Origin: CAZAYY01 sp964489525 | GTDB lineage: Bacteria > Chloroflexota > Anaerolineae > Anaerolineales > JABWBV01 | DNA: 64,000 nt | Direction: 5' to 3' | Assembly: GCA_964489525.1 (NCBI GenBank) | Contig: CAZAYY010000009.1 | Location: 1 to 64,000, forward strand | Shown here: positions 45,536 to 54,521 of the stretch, piece after piece | Position numbering within the stretch: position 1 is the first letter of the stretch | Layout: every line of letters starts with the position of its first letter | Position numbers and translations under genes: made by a program | The notes under the pieces: model-generated | Told to the model about the DNA's origin: nothing | The model's database searches: none | The model's input: the letters and a program-made list of their open reading frames with translations, nothing else

Positions 45536-47506
45536 TCACCGGAGGGAATATGGGAGGATTACCAGGGGCAGGAAAATCTTGGATGAGGCTTGAAAAATCT
45601 TAACGGAAAGTTCTGCCATGATGACGGGTTCGCACATGCCGGTGTTTTTCCAGGCATCCAACAGGTTTGCGCCTTCATTGCCCAGGAAGGGGTTCTCGCC
45701 CCGGTTTGCCAGGTATAGAAACTGGATGTGTTCCCAACTGGTCGACTGGTACAAAAGGCGAAATTCTGCTGTGGCTGCGTTGGCGGGGGGAACGATGTGA
45801 AGGTTATCCCAGAAGCGGTATGAACCATCTGGGTCTTGATATAACCCGGCAGGCACGGGCAGAACGTTGCGTTTGCGGGCTTCTTCCGGGTCGAAGCCGT
45901 AGGGTGGGATGCGGTTGTCGCTGATGACCACGTTGTTCAAAACAAAGTGGAAGGTTTCGCGAGATTCTCCTGGTTCAAGGGCTGCTAATTCACCCAGAGT
46001 AAGGTCAACTTCACTGGTGATCCGGTCATATGTAAGGGCCAAATTTTGGGGGTATCCCAACCCAATGAGTTGGTTTGCCCATTCCTGGGTCATGCCGTAG
46101 TGGGTTTCGTAAATTCTCGTATTCGGGTCATGCAGATCGAGCAGGGTGTTCACCGTTTGGGTTATGCCCCCCAGGGTCACCGTAATTGGCCCGTAAGCTC
46201 CATCTTCGCGCAGCAGGGTCTGGTTGGCGTCAAACCATTGGATGTTCACCCACATTCTTCTTCCTTCCGGGTAGCCTGTGATCAGCTTATGGCCGGTCAG
46301 GTTGGTGATTTTGAGGGTGCTGCTGTGATAAACAAGGGAGGCGGACATTTGCAGTTGTTCGATCGCGCGCGCCTGGCTTGCATTCAGGGCATCTATTTGA
46401 GATGCGGTCAGCCCACCCCCGAAGCGCAATGTGCCTTGCGTGTCTTGATATTGGATGGCATCTTGAACCCAATAACTTCCCCCGGTCATGTCGTGCAGGG
46501 GCAGGTCTGTGCGGGTGGGGGAGGAGGGCCGGTTGCTGCCTTTTCCAGTGACGGCGGGTACGTGGCAGGTCTGGCAGCTAAAATAACGGGGCGTTCCATC
46601 GGCATAATTGCCCTGTGCATGGAGATAGGCGTTCTCGACGGAACCAGCCCGTAAAACATATGGCAAAGAAAGATAATCTTCTACCAGGGTTTTCGAAAGC
46701 CCGCTGGCGGAATATTCGCTGAAAGTGCGCTCAATAACGCCATACTGGTAAGGGAAGTTGTTGAATGCGGCTTTCGTCTCGAGCGCTCCTCCCAAAACAC
46801 CGCTGGCAATCACCGGATCACTGGTTGTTTGTGCACCGTGGTTGTGTGCCAGGTCGCCCACTGCGGGGTTGGACACATCGTGGCAAGATCCGCAAAAGGC
46901 GATATCCCGGTGGAATGCAGATTGGGCGGAGGTGTGTTGCGGGCTGAATGCATCCGTATAAGGCCCAAGCTTGGCATCCCCGCTGGACAGCACAAGCATT
47001 CCGGAGCCATAAAAACCCTTGGGTGGGGTTTGCTGGTCGTTGGCAATGAATGGATCATTCATGACCCCGAGAAACTCCAGTTGGTTTGGATTGGTCATTT
47101 TGTGGCAGATTTCGCACTCCACACCGTGGACATCGCTGGCAGCCAGCCCGGAGCCATCGGTTGGGGTAGAACGATTGCTGTACCAGCCGCGCGGGCTGTG
47201 ACAGCGGATGCAAAGGTCGCCAGACCCGTCAAAATCCTGCTCCGCGATGGCCAGGGCAGCCCAAAACAGGGGGTCGCGGGCTGCGTTTGCCATCATCGAA
47301 CCGCTCCAGTTGAAATAAGGTTCCACATCCGGGTTATAGCCACTGTGGCACATGCTGCAGCGGTCCAGGTTTTCCAAATTTGTGATTTCTTCTTCCTGGG
47401 TTCCTGGCTGTTGGATTTCGTTAGGTACGATGAGTGCGGCCCGGCTGCTGCCGATCCACAACAGGCTTAAGATGGATGGGATAAGAACTGCGATGAATTT
47501 TTTCAT
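45536..47506 (-). CDS. Secreted multiheme (five CxxCH) cytochrome c family protein
   Basis: About 656 residues. An N-terminal signal peptide (MKKFIAVLIPSILSLLWIGSSRA) precedes five heme motifs: CSMCH, CIRCH, CEICH, CGSCH and CQTCH, mostly within the first 330 residues. The remaining half has no further CxxCH and may be a beta-rich adhesion-like domain. The C-terminus is a short hydrophobic segment, IFLPLVILPY, like the FLPLV tails common on Chloroflexota exported proteins. GAGAGGTGAA precedes the ATG at 47506, chosen over one seven codons upstream. It probably transfers electrons outside the membrane; the partner is unknown. Confidence 0.86.
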   Translation of the reverse strand: MKKFIAVLIPSILSLLWIGSSRAALIVPNEIQQPGTQEEEITNLENLDRCSMCHSGYNPDVEPYFNWSGSMMANAARDPLFWAALAIAEQDFDGSGDLCIRCHSPRGWYSNRSTPTDGSGLAASDVHGVECEICHKMTNPNQLEFLGVMNDPFIANDQQTPPKGFYGSGMLVLSSGDAKLGPYTDAFSPQHTSAQSAFHRDIAFCGSCHDVSNPAVGDLAHNHGAQTTSDPVIASGVLGGALETKAAFNNFPYQYGVIERTFSEYSASGLSKTLVEDYLSLPYVLRAGSVENAYLHAQGNYADGTPRYFSCQTCHVPAVTGKGSNRPSSPTRTDLPLHDMTGGSYWVQDAIQYQDTQGTLRFGGGLTASQIDALNASQARAIEQLQMSASLVYHSSTLKITNLTGHKLITGYPEGRRMWVNIQWFDANQTLLREDGAYGPITVTLGGITQTVNTLLDLHDPNTRIYETHYGMTQEWANQLIGLGYPQNLALTYDRITSEVDLTLGELAALEPGESRETFHFVLNNVVISDNRIPPYGFDPEEARKRNVLPVPAGLYQDPDGSYRFWDNLHIVPPANAATAEFRLLYQSTSWEHIQFLYLANRGENPFLGNEGANLLDAWKNTGMCEPVIMAELSVKIFQASSKIFLPLVILPYSLR

Positions 47507-47565
47507 GGAATTCACCTCTCTTTTCAAACTCTCATCCCCCGTATGCTATATCTAACGGTAATACT

Positions 47566-47594
47566 ATTATATGTGACACTTGTATCTTGTACAA
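47566..47594 (-). promoter_or_regulatory. Promoter of the multiheme cytochrome gene
   Basis: On the minus strand TTGTAC (47594-47589), a 17-base spacer and TATAAT (47571-47566) lie about 60 bases before the ATG. The -35 overlaps an 8-base palindrome TTGTACAA. Confidence 0.7.
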
Positions 47595-47729
47595 GCGTTT
47601 TTGAGAAAATTTCAGGCTCGCCGCGATAACATGCAAAGCCGATTGTTTTTGGGGGCTGTGCTGGTTGAGATCCTTGTCACGTTATTTTTGTTTCTCCCTA
47701 AAAAGAACTGCCCGGACGATTTTCCCACA

Positions 47730-47738
47730 TGGTATAAT
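47730..47738 (+). promoter_or_regulatory. Extended -10 promoter element of yebC
   Basis: TGGTATAAT matches the extended -10 TGnTATAAT, 57 bases before the yebC ATG. No convincing -35 is visible 17 bases upstream, as is usual for extended -10 promoters. Confidence 0.55.
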
Positions 47739-47794
47739 TCTCGATTGCAGACAACTATTTTCTGCGTCATTCACGCGATTTAAGGAGATGATTT

Positions 47795-48547
47795 ATGTCC
47801 GGTCATTCTAAGTGGTCTACCATTAAGCGAAAGAAAGGCGCAGCGGATGCAAAACGTGGCAAGGTATTTACCCGCCTGACACGTGAAATTGCGCTTGCTG
47901 CTCGAGAAGGCGGTGGAGATATTGATGCCAATTTCTCGCTCCGCCTGGCAGTAGATAAAGCAAAAGCCGAGAACATGCCCAAAGAAAATATTGAACGGGC
48001 AATTAAGCGCGGCCTGGGTGAAGATAAAGATGCGGCGGCAATCGAAGAATATATGTATGAGGGCTATGCCCCCCACGGGGTTGCCATGTTGATTGACTGC
48101 GTCACCGACAACCGCAATCGCGTGGTTTCGGAACTGCGCCACTTGCTTTCGCGGGGCGGCGGCAGCCTGGCAGAAGGCGGCGCTGTGGCCTGGCAGTTCA
48201 CGCGGCAGGCTTATTTTTCCTTCCCCCTGGGCAGCCGTACCTTTGACCAGATTTTTGAGCTGGGTGTTGAGGCGGGCGCTGAAGATGTTACTGAGGATGA
48301 TGGATATATTGAAATCACGGCCAGCGTCGAATATTTCAAAGAAATCAGTGACCGCCTGCGCCTGGCGGGAATCCAACCTGAAGAAGCCGGGCTGCGCATG
48401 GTTCCCAACCATGAAATCTCCTTGGAACCCTCCCAGACGCTCAGCGTAATGAAGTTAATTGAAAACATCGAAGAACTCGATGATGTTCAAAGCGTTTACA
48501 CGAATCTCCAGATTTCGGATGAAGCCATTGCGGCGATGGAATCCTAA
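47795..48547 (+). CDS. yebC: YebC/PmpR family regulatory protein
   Basis: 250 residues. The N-terminal signature SGHSKWSTIKRKKGAADAKRG, the middle block EGYAPHGVAMLIDCVTDNRNR and the acidic tail are diagnostic for the YebC/TACO1 family. Members act as DNA-binding regulators or as translation factors at polyproline stretches. It sits directly upstream of ruvC and ruvA, the order found in many bacteria. AAGGAG lies 9 bases before the ATG. Confidence 0.96.
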   Translation: MSGHSKWSTIKRKKGAADAKRGKVFTRLTREIALAAREGGGDIDANFSLRLAVDKAKAENMPKENIERAIKRGLGEDKDAAAIEEYMYEGYAPHGVAMLIDCVTDNRNRVVSELRHLLSRGGGSLAEGGAVAWQFTRQAYFSFPLGSRTFDQIFELGVEAGAEDVTEDDGYIEITASVEYFKEISDRLRLAGIQPEEAGLRMVPNHEISLEPSQTLSVMKLIENIEELDDVQSVYTNLQISDEAIAAMES

Positions 48548-48552
48548 CCTGG

Positions 48553-49056
48553 ATGCTCGTTTTAGGGATTGACCCTGGTACCGCCACGACGGGCTATGGC
48601 TTGGTCCGTCAAACGGAAAACGGCGAACTGCATGCCATTGCCTACGGGGTGATAACTACGCCTCCAGGCACACCCATGCCTTCCCGGCTGGACAGCCTGT
48701 ACCAGGATTTGACCGCTCTTATTCACCTCCACCGCCCGGATGCCGCTGCGGTGGAGGAACTTTTTTTTCAAAAGAATGTGCGTACGGCGATTACGGTTGC
48801 CCAGGGGCGCGGGGTTGTGCTGCTGGCTTGTGCTCAAAACCAGGTGCCGGTGGATGAGTATACCCCTCTTGAAATCAAGAACACCGTGGCTGGCTACGGC
48901 GGCGCTGACAAAAAGCAGATGCAGCAAATGGTTCGCATGTTGTTGAACCTGGAAGACATCCCCCGACCCGATGACGCTGCCGATGCGCTTGCCACAGCGA
49001 TTTGTCATATCCAGCATGCCCAATCGCGGCGCTGGTTGGCCGGGCAGGACGGCTGA
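48553..49056 (+). CDS. ruvC: Holliday junction resolvase RuvC
   Basis: 167 residues. Catalytic carboxylates are visible in VLGIDPGTATTGYGLV (Asp7), AAAVEELFFQKN (Glu) and DAADALATAICH (Asp pair). It cleaves Holliday junctions after RuvAB branch migration. It begins 5 bases after yebC and is followed by ruvA in 55 bases. Length is normal. Confidence 0.96.
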   Translation: MLVLGIDPGTATTGYGLVRQTENGELHAIAYGVITTPPGTPMPSRLDSLYQDLTALIHLHRPDAAAVEELFFQKNVRTAITVAQGRGVVLLACAQNQVPVDEYTPLEIKNTVAGYGGADKKQMQQMVRMLLNLEDIPRPDDAADALATAICHIQHAQSRRWLAGQDG

Positions 49057-49111
49057 GCCTGCCCTCTGGGTTGAACATGCGTCGTTGTACGCCAAACAGA
49101 AAGGAGCGTTT

Positions 49112-49687
49112 ATGATTGCAACCCTGCGTGGTCCCGTCCTGCACAAAGAAACCGACAGCCTGGTGGTTGGGACGGGTGGGGTTGGTTTGCAGGTATACGT
49201 TCCTGCCGCCTTGCGCGACCGCATTTCCCTGGGAGACCAGCTTTCACTGCACACCGTCTTGATTGTTCGCCAGGATTTACTTGCCCTATACGGTTTTGAA
49301 ACCCGCCAGGAAAAAGAGTATTTCAACCTTCTGCTGGGCGTAGACGGAATTGGTCCACGCCTGGCTCTGGCCGCCATCTCGGCGCTCAACCCCGACGCCA
49401 TTCGCAGAGCGGTGTTTCACGAACAGCCTGAGGTGTTCAGCCGGGTTCCGGGGGTTGGCAAAAAAACCGCTCAGAAAATTCTACTGCATTTGCAGGGCAA
49501 AATTGGCGCCGCCGATGACCTGGCCCCGGTTGCCGAACTGACCGACCTGGACAATGAAGTTTTCGAGGCGCTGACTTCCCTGGGCTACAGCGTGGTCGAG
49601 GCTCAGGCGGCTTTGCAGTCGCTTCCACAGGGGGCGCCGCAAAATGTGGAAGAGCGCCTGGTTCTGGCGTTGAAGTATTTTTCGTAG
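49112..49687 (+). CDS. ruvA: Holliday junction branch migration protein RuvA
   Basis: 191 residues. The N-terminal OB fold opens MIATLRGPVLHKETDSLVV. The helix-hairpin-helix segments are LLGVDGIGPRLALAAIS and RVPGVGKKTAQKILLHL. The C-terminal domain III is EALTSLGYSVVEAQAAL. AAAGGAG lies 7 bases before the ATG. No ruvB is adjacent; it must be elsewhere. Confidence 0.96.
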   Translation: MIATLRGPVLHKETDSLVVGTGGVGLQVYVPAALRDRISLGDQLSLHTVLIVRQDLLALYGFETRQEKEYFNLLLGVDGIGPRLALAAISALNPDAIRRAVFHEQPEVFSRVPGVGKKTAQKILLHLQGKIGAADDLAPVAELTDLDNEVFEALTSLGYSVVEAQAALQSLPQGAPQNVEERLVLALKYFS

Positions 49688-49739
49688 GCTCAATTTATAG
49701 AAACGGGTCGAGAAGCCGGTTTCATCAATGGAGAGGTCC

Positions 49740-50591
49740 ATGTTGTTTGAAAACAAAAAAATTGCATTTATCGGGTCGGGGGTGATGGCCGAGGCGATGG
49801 TTGCCGGGTTGATTCGCGAAAAGGTAGCCCCGGCAGATTCGCTGGTGGCTTCCGGACCGCGCCCGGAACGCGGCACGGAGCTTCACCTGCGCTACGGCAT
49901 TTCGGTCACCAGCGACAACCGCAGCGCAGTCCAGGCTGCCGATGTGGTTGTGCTGTCCATCAAGCCGCAGTCCCTGGATAAGGTGATGGACGAACTGGAA
50001 GGTTTTGTTCCCAAAGAAGCCCTGGTGCTTTCGATTATTGCCGGCGCACCCATCAAGAAAATTAACAAAGGCCTTGACCATACCCGCACGGTGCGATCCA
50101 TGCCCAACACCCCGGCTACCATCGGGCGGGGGATTACGGTTTGGACAGCAGCGCCAGCGGTAACCGCCGAACAGCGCCAGATGGCCGCCAGCATCCTCAG
50201 CGCCCTGGGCAAAGAGATTTTTATGGAAGAGGAAAAGTACCTCGACATGGCCACAGCCCTCTCTGGCACGGGTCCGGCATATGTGTATATGTTTATGGAA
50301 TCCTGGATTGATGCGGGGGTTCACCTGGGTTTTCCCCGCCGGATTGCCGAAGCGTTGGTAATTGAAACCATCCTTGGCTCTGTGGAGTTCTACCTGAACA
50401 GTGATGACGAACGCCTGATGCACCCGGCCCGGATGCGCAACCAGGTCACCTCTCCCGGTGGGACTACTGCCGCAGCTTTGTATTTCCTGGAAAAAGCCGG
50501 CTTCCGCACGGCCATTTCCCGGGCCATTTGGGCTGCCTATGAGCGCTCGCGCGAACTCGGCAAGGATCCTTCGGCCCATGCGCCAGATTGA
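49740..50591 (+). CDS. proC: Pyrroline-5-carboxylate reductase
   Basis: 283 residues. The Rossmann motif IAFIGSGVMAEAMVAGL binds NAD(P)H. Late blocks MPNTPATIGRGITVW, ALSGTGPAYVYMFMESW and VTSPGGTTAAAL are the ProC signature. It makes L-proline as the last step of its synthesis. GGAGAGG directly precedes the ATG at 49740; an ATG 12 bases upstream is the alternative. It may be in the ruv unit. Confidence 0.95.
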   Translation: MLFENKKIAFIGSGVMAEAMVAGLIREKVAPADSLVASGPRPERGTELHLRYGISVTSDNRSAVQAADVVVLSIKPQSLDKVMDELEGFVPKEALVLSIIAGAPIKKINKGLDHTRTVRSMPNTPATIGRGITVWTAAPAVTAEQRQMAASILSALGKEIFMEEEKYLDMATALSGTGPAYVYMFMESWIDAGVHLGFPRRIAEALVIETILGSVEFYLNSDDERLMHPARMRNQVTSPGGTTAAALYFLEKAGFRTAISRAIWAAYERSRELGKDPSAHAPD

Positions 50592-50604
50592 AATTGTGAA
50601 TAAC

Positions 50605-50645
50605 TGGACAAATCGAGTACCTTAAGATATTATTTTAGCGCTAAA
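50605..50645 (+). promoter_or_regulatory. Promoter with 12-bp palindrome before the M42 peptidase gene
   Basis: TGGACA (50605-50610), a 17-base spacer and TATTAT (50628-50633), then directly a perfect TTTAGCGCTAAA palindrome (50634-50645) where the start point would be. It resembles a repressor site. Confidence 0.6.
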
Positions 50646-50666
50646 TTTCCCTATCAAAGAGCATCT

Positions 50667-51737
50667 ATGGATTCTACTGAAAACTTATTACAAAACCTTA
50701 CCGAAGCCCATGGGATTTCGGGCTACGAGTCGGGTGTGCGCGAAGTGGTGCGCGGCTATTTCCAATCTCTGGGTGAGCTGAGCAGCGATAAGATGGGCAG
50801 CCTGGTTTGCCGCAAGGCAGGCGCTTCGGCTGGCCCGCGCGTCATGCTTTCCGGGCATATGGATGAAGTTGGCTTCATGGTTAAGCACATTACCGATGAT
50901 GGCTTTATCAAATTCCTGCCGATTGGCGGCTGGTTCGACCAGGTTCTGTTGGGCCAGCGGGTCATCATTAAAACCCGCAAGGGGGATGTGGTGGGTGTGA
51001 TTGGCGCTAAGCCGCCTCACCTGCTGCCTGCCGAAGAACGCACCAAGGTGGTTACCAAAGACCAGATGTACATTGATATTGGTGCAGTTTCAAAGGCTGA
51101 AGTGGAATCCGCCGGTGTGCGCAATGGTGATTCAATTGTTCCCCGTGCCGATTTTGTTGTGATGGCCAGTGGCAAGACCTACCTGGCCAAAGCCTTCGAC
51201 GACCGGGTGGGGGTTGCCCTGAGCATTTCGGCCCTGCAGGCCCTGCAGAACGAAGCCCACCCCAATACGGTTTATGCGGCTGCTTCGGTGCAGGAAGAAA
51301 TTGGCCTGCGCGGCGCCCGCACCAGCGCCTGGCTGGTTGAGCCGGATGTGGCCATCATCCTTGAATCTGATATCGCCGGCGATGTTCCGGGAATTGACGC
51401 AGCTGTTTCCAATGTCAGGTTGGGAAAAGGCCCGTCGGTGTTGATTTATGATGGCACGATGATTCCGAACCTGCGCCTGCGCGACCTGGTGATTGACCTG
51501 GCCGAACAAATGGGCCTGCCTTTGCAGCTTTCTCATGTTCAGGCGGGTGGTACGGATGGCGGCGTCATTCATATGCACAAAACCGGCGTTCCCTCGGTGG
51601 TGCTCAGTGTGCCTGCTCGCCACATTCACTCACACAGTTCCATAATTCACCGCGAAGATTACGATAACGCGGTAAAATTACTTGTCGGTTTGATCAAACG
51701 GTTGGATGCTGAAACCGTGGCAAACCTCACGAACTAG
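50667..51737 (+). CDS. M42 family metallopeptidase (glutamyl/leucyl aminopeptidase-like)
   Basis: 356 residues. Di-metal ligands are seen in LSGHMDEVGFM, FDDRVG, EEIGLRGA with the catalytic glutamates, VAIILESD and a late HSHSS histidine. It matches the TET-type aminopeptidases (FrvX/PepA-like). Cytoplasmic, degrading small peptides. It lies 98 bases upstream of atpA on the same strand and is separated from it by a weak hairpin. Confidence 0.93.
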   Translation: MDSTENLLQNLTEAHGISGYESGVREVVRGYFQSLGELSSDKMGSLVCRKAGASAGPRVMLSGHMDEVGFMVKHITDDGFIKFLPIGGWFDQVLLGQRVIIKTRKGDVVGVIGAKPPHLLPAEERTKVVTKDQMYIDIGAVSKAEVESAGVRNGDSIVPRADFVVMASGKTYLAKAFDDRVGVALSISALQALQNEAHPNTVYAAASVQEEIGLRGARTSAWLVEPDVAIILESDIAGDVPGIDAAVSNVRLGKGPSVLIYDGTMIPNLRLRDLVIDLAEQMGLPLQLSHVQAGGTDGGVIHMHKTGVPSVVLSVPARHIHSHSSIIHREDYDNAVKLLVGLIKRLDAETVANLTN

Positions 51738-51749
51738 AAACAAAAACCA

Positions 51750-51790
51750 AGTTGCCAGGCAGCGTTTGCCCAGCAACTTTCGTTGTTGCA
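51750..51790 (+). terminator. Weak hairpin after the M42 gene
   Basis: AGTTGC (51750-51755) pairs with GCAACT (51773-51778), with an inner GGCA/TGCC stem and a short TTTCGTT after. A possible weak terminator ahead of the atp genes. Confidence 0.45.
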
Positions 51791-51836
51791 ATGATATAGA
51801 TTATCATATTCTGAAAATCAGGAGCCTGGAGGCAAG

Positions 51837-53498
51837 ATGTCAGACTTTATTGCACAAATATCCGCAGATCTAAGAAAGAAGATTGATTCCTTTGAACCGA
51901 AAGCCGAAGTGCGTGAGATTGGTTCCGTCCTTGAGGCTGGCGACGGCATTGCCCGTGCCAATGGCCTGGGCGATGTCCAATCCCAGGAACTCGTGCAGTT
52001 CGAAAACGGCACCGTTGGAATCGCCTTCAACCTGGAAAGTGACAATGTCGGTATCATCATCATGGGTGATTACTCCGGCATCCAGGAAGGCATGAAGGTC
52101 ACTTCCACCGGGCGGATTGCGTCCGTGCCGGTGGGTAAGGGTATGGTTGGCCGTGTGGTCAATGCCCTGGGTGAGCCGATTGATGGCAAAGGCGCGATCG
52201 AGTTTAGCGGCTTTCGGCCGATTGAAAGGATTGCCCCTGGCGTGGTTGCCCGTAAAGACGTGGACACCCCCGTCCAGACTGGTATCAAAGCCATTGACGC
52301 CATGACCCCGATTGGCCGTGGCCAGCGCGAACTGATCATTGGTGACCGCCAGACCGGTAAAACCGCCCTGGCGATTGACACCATCATCAACCAGGCCGAT
52401 AAAAACCTGGTTTGTATCTACGTGGCCATCGGCCAGAAGAAAGCCGCTGTTGCCCGAACTGTTGCCACCCTTGAAAAATATGGCGCGATGGACCACACCA
52501 TTGTTGTGGTTGCTGCTGCCGACGAACCCGCTGCCCTCCAGTATATTGCTCCTTACACCGGCTGCGCCATTGGCGAAGAATTCATGGAAAACGGGCAAGA
52601 TGCCCTGGTGGTTTATGACGACCTTTCCAAGCACGCCTGGGCCTACCGCCAGGTTTCTCTGCTGCTGCGCCGCCCGCCTGGTCGTGAAGCTTATCCTGGC
52701 GACCTGTTCTACCTGCACTCTCGCTTGCTGGAACGTGCCGCCCGTCTTGCTGACCATTATGTGGTGGTTTCCAAAAACTTCTCCGGCAGCCTGGCCCCCA
52801 AAGCCGAGGCTGTAGAGGGGAAGGTTTACACCGGCCCGTTGGCCAAGCACTATGCCGAAGAAGCCCACAAAGCCATGGCTAACGCTGATGACTATAAAGT
52901 CGTCAAACTTGCAGGTTCTGGCGGTTCTTTGACTGCGCTGCCCATCATTGAAACCTTGTTGGGCGATGTGTCGGCCTACGTGCCCACCAACGTCATCTCC
53001 ATCACCGACGGCCAAATTTACCTGGAAAGCAACCTGTTCTTTGCCGGCATTCGCCCGGCGATTAACGTCGGTCTTTCGGTCTCGCGCGTGGGTGGGGACG
53101 CCCAAACCAAAGCCATGAAACGTGTTGCGGGTGGCTTGCGCCTTGATATGGCCAACTTCCGCGAAGTGGCGGCTTTTGCCCAGTTCGGCTCTGACCTGGA
53201 CAAAGCCACCCAGTCCCAGCTCACCCGCGGCCAGCGTTTACAGGAAATTCTTAAACAATCGCAGTACCAACCTGTCAACCTTGCCAGCCAGGTTATCGCC
53301 ATTTATGCGGGCACCCGCGGCTTCACTGACACGGTTCCGGTAGACCGCGTAAAAGAATACGAAAGCGCCATGCTGCGGTACATCGAAACCTCGCATCCTG
53401 AAATTTTCAAAACGATTGCCGAACAAAAAGTGCTCTCGGAAGATACAGAAACCAAATTGCGCGCAGCCCTTAACGCTTTCAACTCCACCTGGGCCTGA
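51837..53498 (+). CDS. atpA: ATP synthase F1 subunit alpha, with insertion
   Basis: 553 residues, about 40 longer than E. coli AtpA (513). Motifs include GDRQTGKTALAIDTI (P-loop), the VVVAAADEPAALQYIAPY block and SVSRVGGDAQTKAMK. The extra length lies between RAARL and GSLTALPI: 58 residues here against about 17 in E. coli, roughly 52750-52917. It forms the alpha3beta3 ring with AtpD. CTGGAGGCAAG precedes the ATG. No atpB, atpE, atpF or atpH lies upstream; the neighbour is a peptidase. Confidence 0.96.
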   Translation: MSDFIAQISADLRKKIDSFEPKAEVREIGSVLEAGDGIARANGLGDVQSQELVQFENGTVGIAFNLESDNVGIIIMGDYSGIQEGMKVTSTGRIASVPVGKGMVGRVVNALGEPIDGKGAIEFSGFRPIERIAPGVVARKDVDTPVQTGIKAIDAMTPIGRGQRELIIGDRQTGKTALAIDTIINQADKNLVCIYVAIGQKKAAVARTVATLEKYGAMDHTIVVVAAADEPAALQYIAPYTGCAIGEEFMENGQDALVVYDDLSKHAWAYRQVSLLLRRPPGREAYPGDLFYLHSRLLERAARLADHYVVVSKNFSGSLAPKAEAVEGKVYTGPLAKHYAEEAHKAMANADDYKVVKLAGSGGSLTALPIIETLLGDVSAYVPTNVISITDGQIYLESNLFFAGIRPAINVGLSVSRVGGDAQTKAMKRVAGGLRLDMANFREVAAFAQFGSDLDKATQSQLTRGQRLQEILKQSQYQPVNLASQVIAIYAGTRGFTDTVPVDRVKEYESAMLRYIETSHPEIFKTIAEQKVLSEDTETKLRAALNAFNSTWA

Positions 53499-53562
53499 TC
53501 CCTGGGGTAAGCTGGGCTTCCCGGAATTTATGACACCTTAAGGAAACGGGAACGGAACGAGT

Positions 53563-54456
53563 ATGGCAACTGCAAGAGAGATGCGGCTTCGCATCAAAAG
53601 TGTAAAAAACATCGCCCAGGTAACCCGGGCACTCCAGGCGGTTAGCGCCAGCCGGGTGCAGCGTGCAATTCAAACCATGCTGCGCACCCGGCCTTACGCA
53701 ACCAAATCCTGGCAAATCCTCACCCACATTGCCGGTCAACCTGACCGCAATGTGCTTCACCCATTGCTCACAGACCGCAGCCAGGTGAAAAGCGTCCTGG
53801 TGGTGGTGATCAGTGGTGACCGCGGCCTGGCCGGCCCTTATTACACCAACCTGCTGCGCTTTGTGCTGCAAAAATACCGCGATTACCCGGTTCCGGTCAA
53901 ATACATTACGGTTGGCCGCAAAGGGCGCGACCTGCTGGCCCGGCGCGGCAAAAACATCATCGCTGAATTCAGCAATCTTCCCGCTCACCCCACCTTTAAC
54001 GATGTGTCGGCCATTGGCCGCCTGGCTGTGGATGAATTCCTCAGCGGGAAAACCGACGAAGTGCACCTGGTGTATACCGACTTTGTCAACATGGTCAAGC
54101 AGGAAGCCACCCACAAAAAACTGCTTCCGCTGGTTTACACCACCACTGCAGGGTTGGTTGCCCATGAATACCAACAAAAAGCCGCCGGTCCATCGGCAAC
54201 TTACACCTACGAACCAGGGCAGGCAGAAATTTTGGATGAAATTATCCCCCGTTTCACCGCCCTGCAGGTTTTCCAGGCGGTGCTCGAATCCCTGGCCAGC
54301 GAACACGCGGCCCGGATGGTTGCCATGAAAAACGCAACCGATAACGCAACGGAACTGGGCAAGGCCCTGCAGTTGGAATACAACAAAGCCCGCCAGCAGG
54401 CCATTACCAGTGAGATTTTGGATATTGTCGGCGGCGCCGAAGCGCTTGCAAAATAA
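53563..54456 (+). CDS. atpG: ATP synthase F1 subunit gamma
   Basis: 297 residues. The N-terminal REMRLRIKSVKNIAQVTRALQAVSASRVQRA and the C-terminal LASEHAARMVAMKNATDNA helices that form the central shaft coiled coil are seen. It lies 64 bases after atpA and 65 bases before atpD, in the usual order A-G-D-C. The Shine-Dalgarno is weak. Confidence 0.95.
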   Translation: MATAREMRLRIKSVKNIAQVTRALQAVSASRVQRAIQTMLRTRPYATKSWQILTHIAGQPDRNVLHPLLTDRSQVKSVLVVVISGDRGLAGPYYTNLLRFVLQKYRDYPVPVKYITVGRKGRDLLARRGKNIIAEFSNLPAHPTFNDVSAIGRLAVDEFLSGKTDEVHLVYTDFVNMVKQEATHKKLLPLVYTTTAGLVAHEYQQKAAGPSATYTYEPGQAEILDEIIPRFTALQVFQAVLESLASEHAARMVAMKNATDNATELGKALQLEYNKARQQAITSEILDIVGGAEALAK

Positions 54457-54521
54457 AAATTAACTGCTTCGCCACTACCAGCGAAGCGGAAACAAGTAAA
54501 CGGAAAAATTTGGAGGCAAGA

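Noticed and set aside
47580..47783. Small plus-strand frame upstream of yebC
   Set aside because: No Shine-Dalgarno and it overlaps promoter elements for both flanking genes.
51870..53105. 411-codon open frame antisense to atpA
   Set aside because: It mirrors atpA codons in G/C-rich sequence and has no recognisable domain or Shine-Dalgarno.
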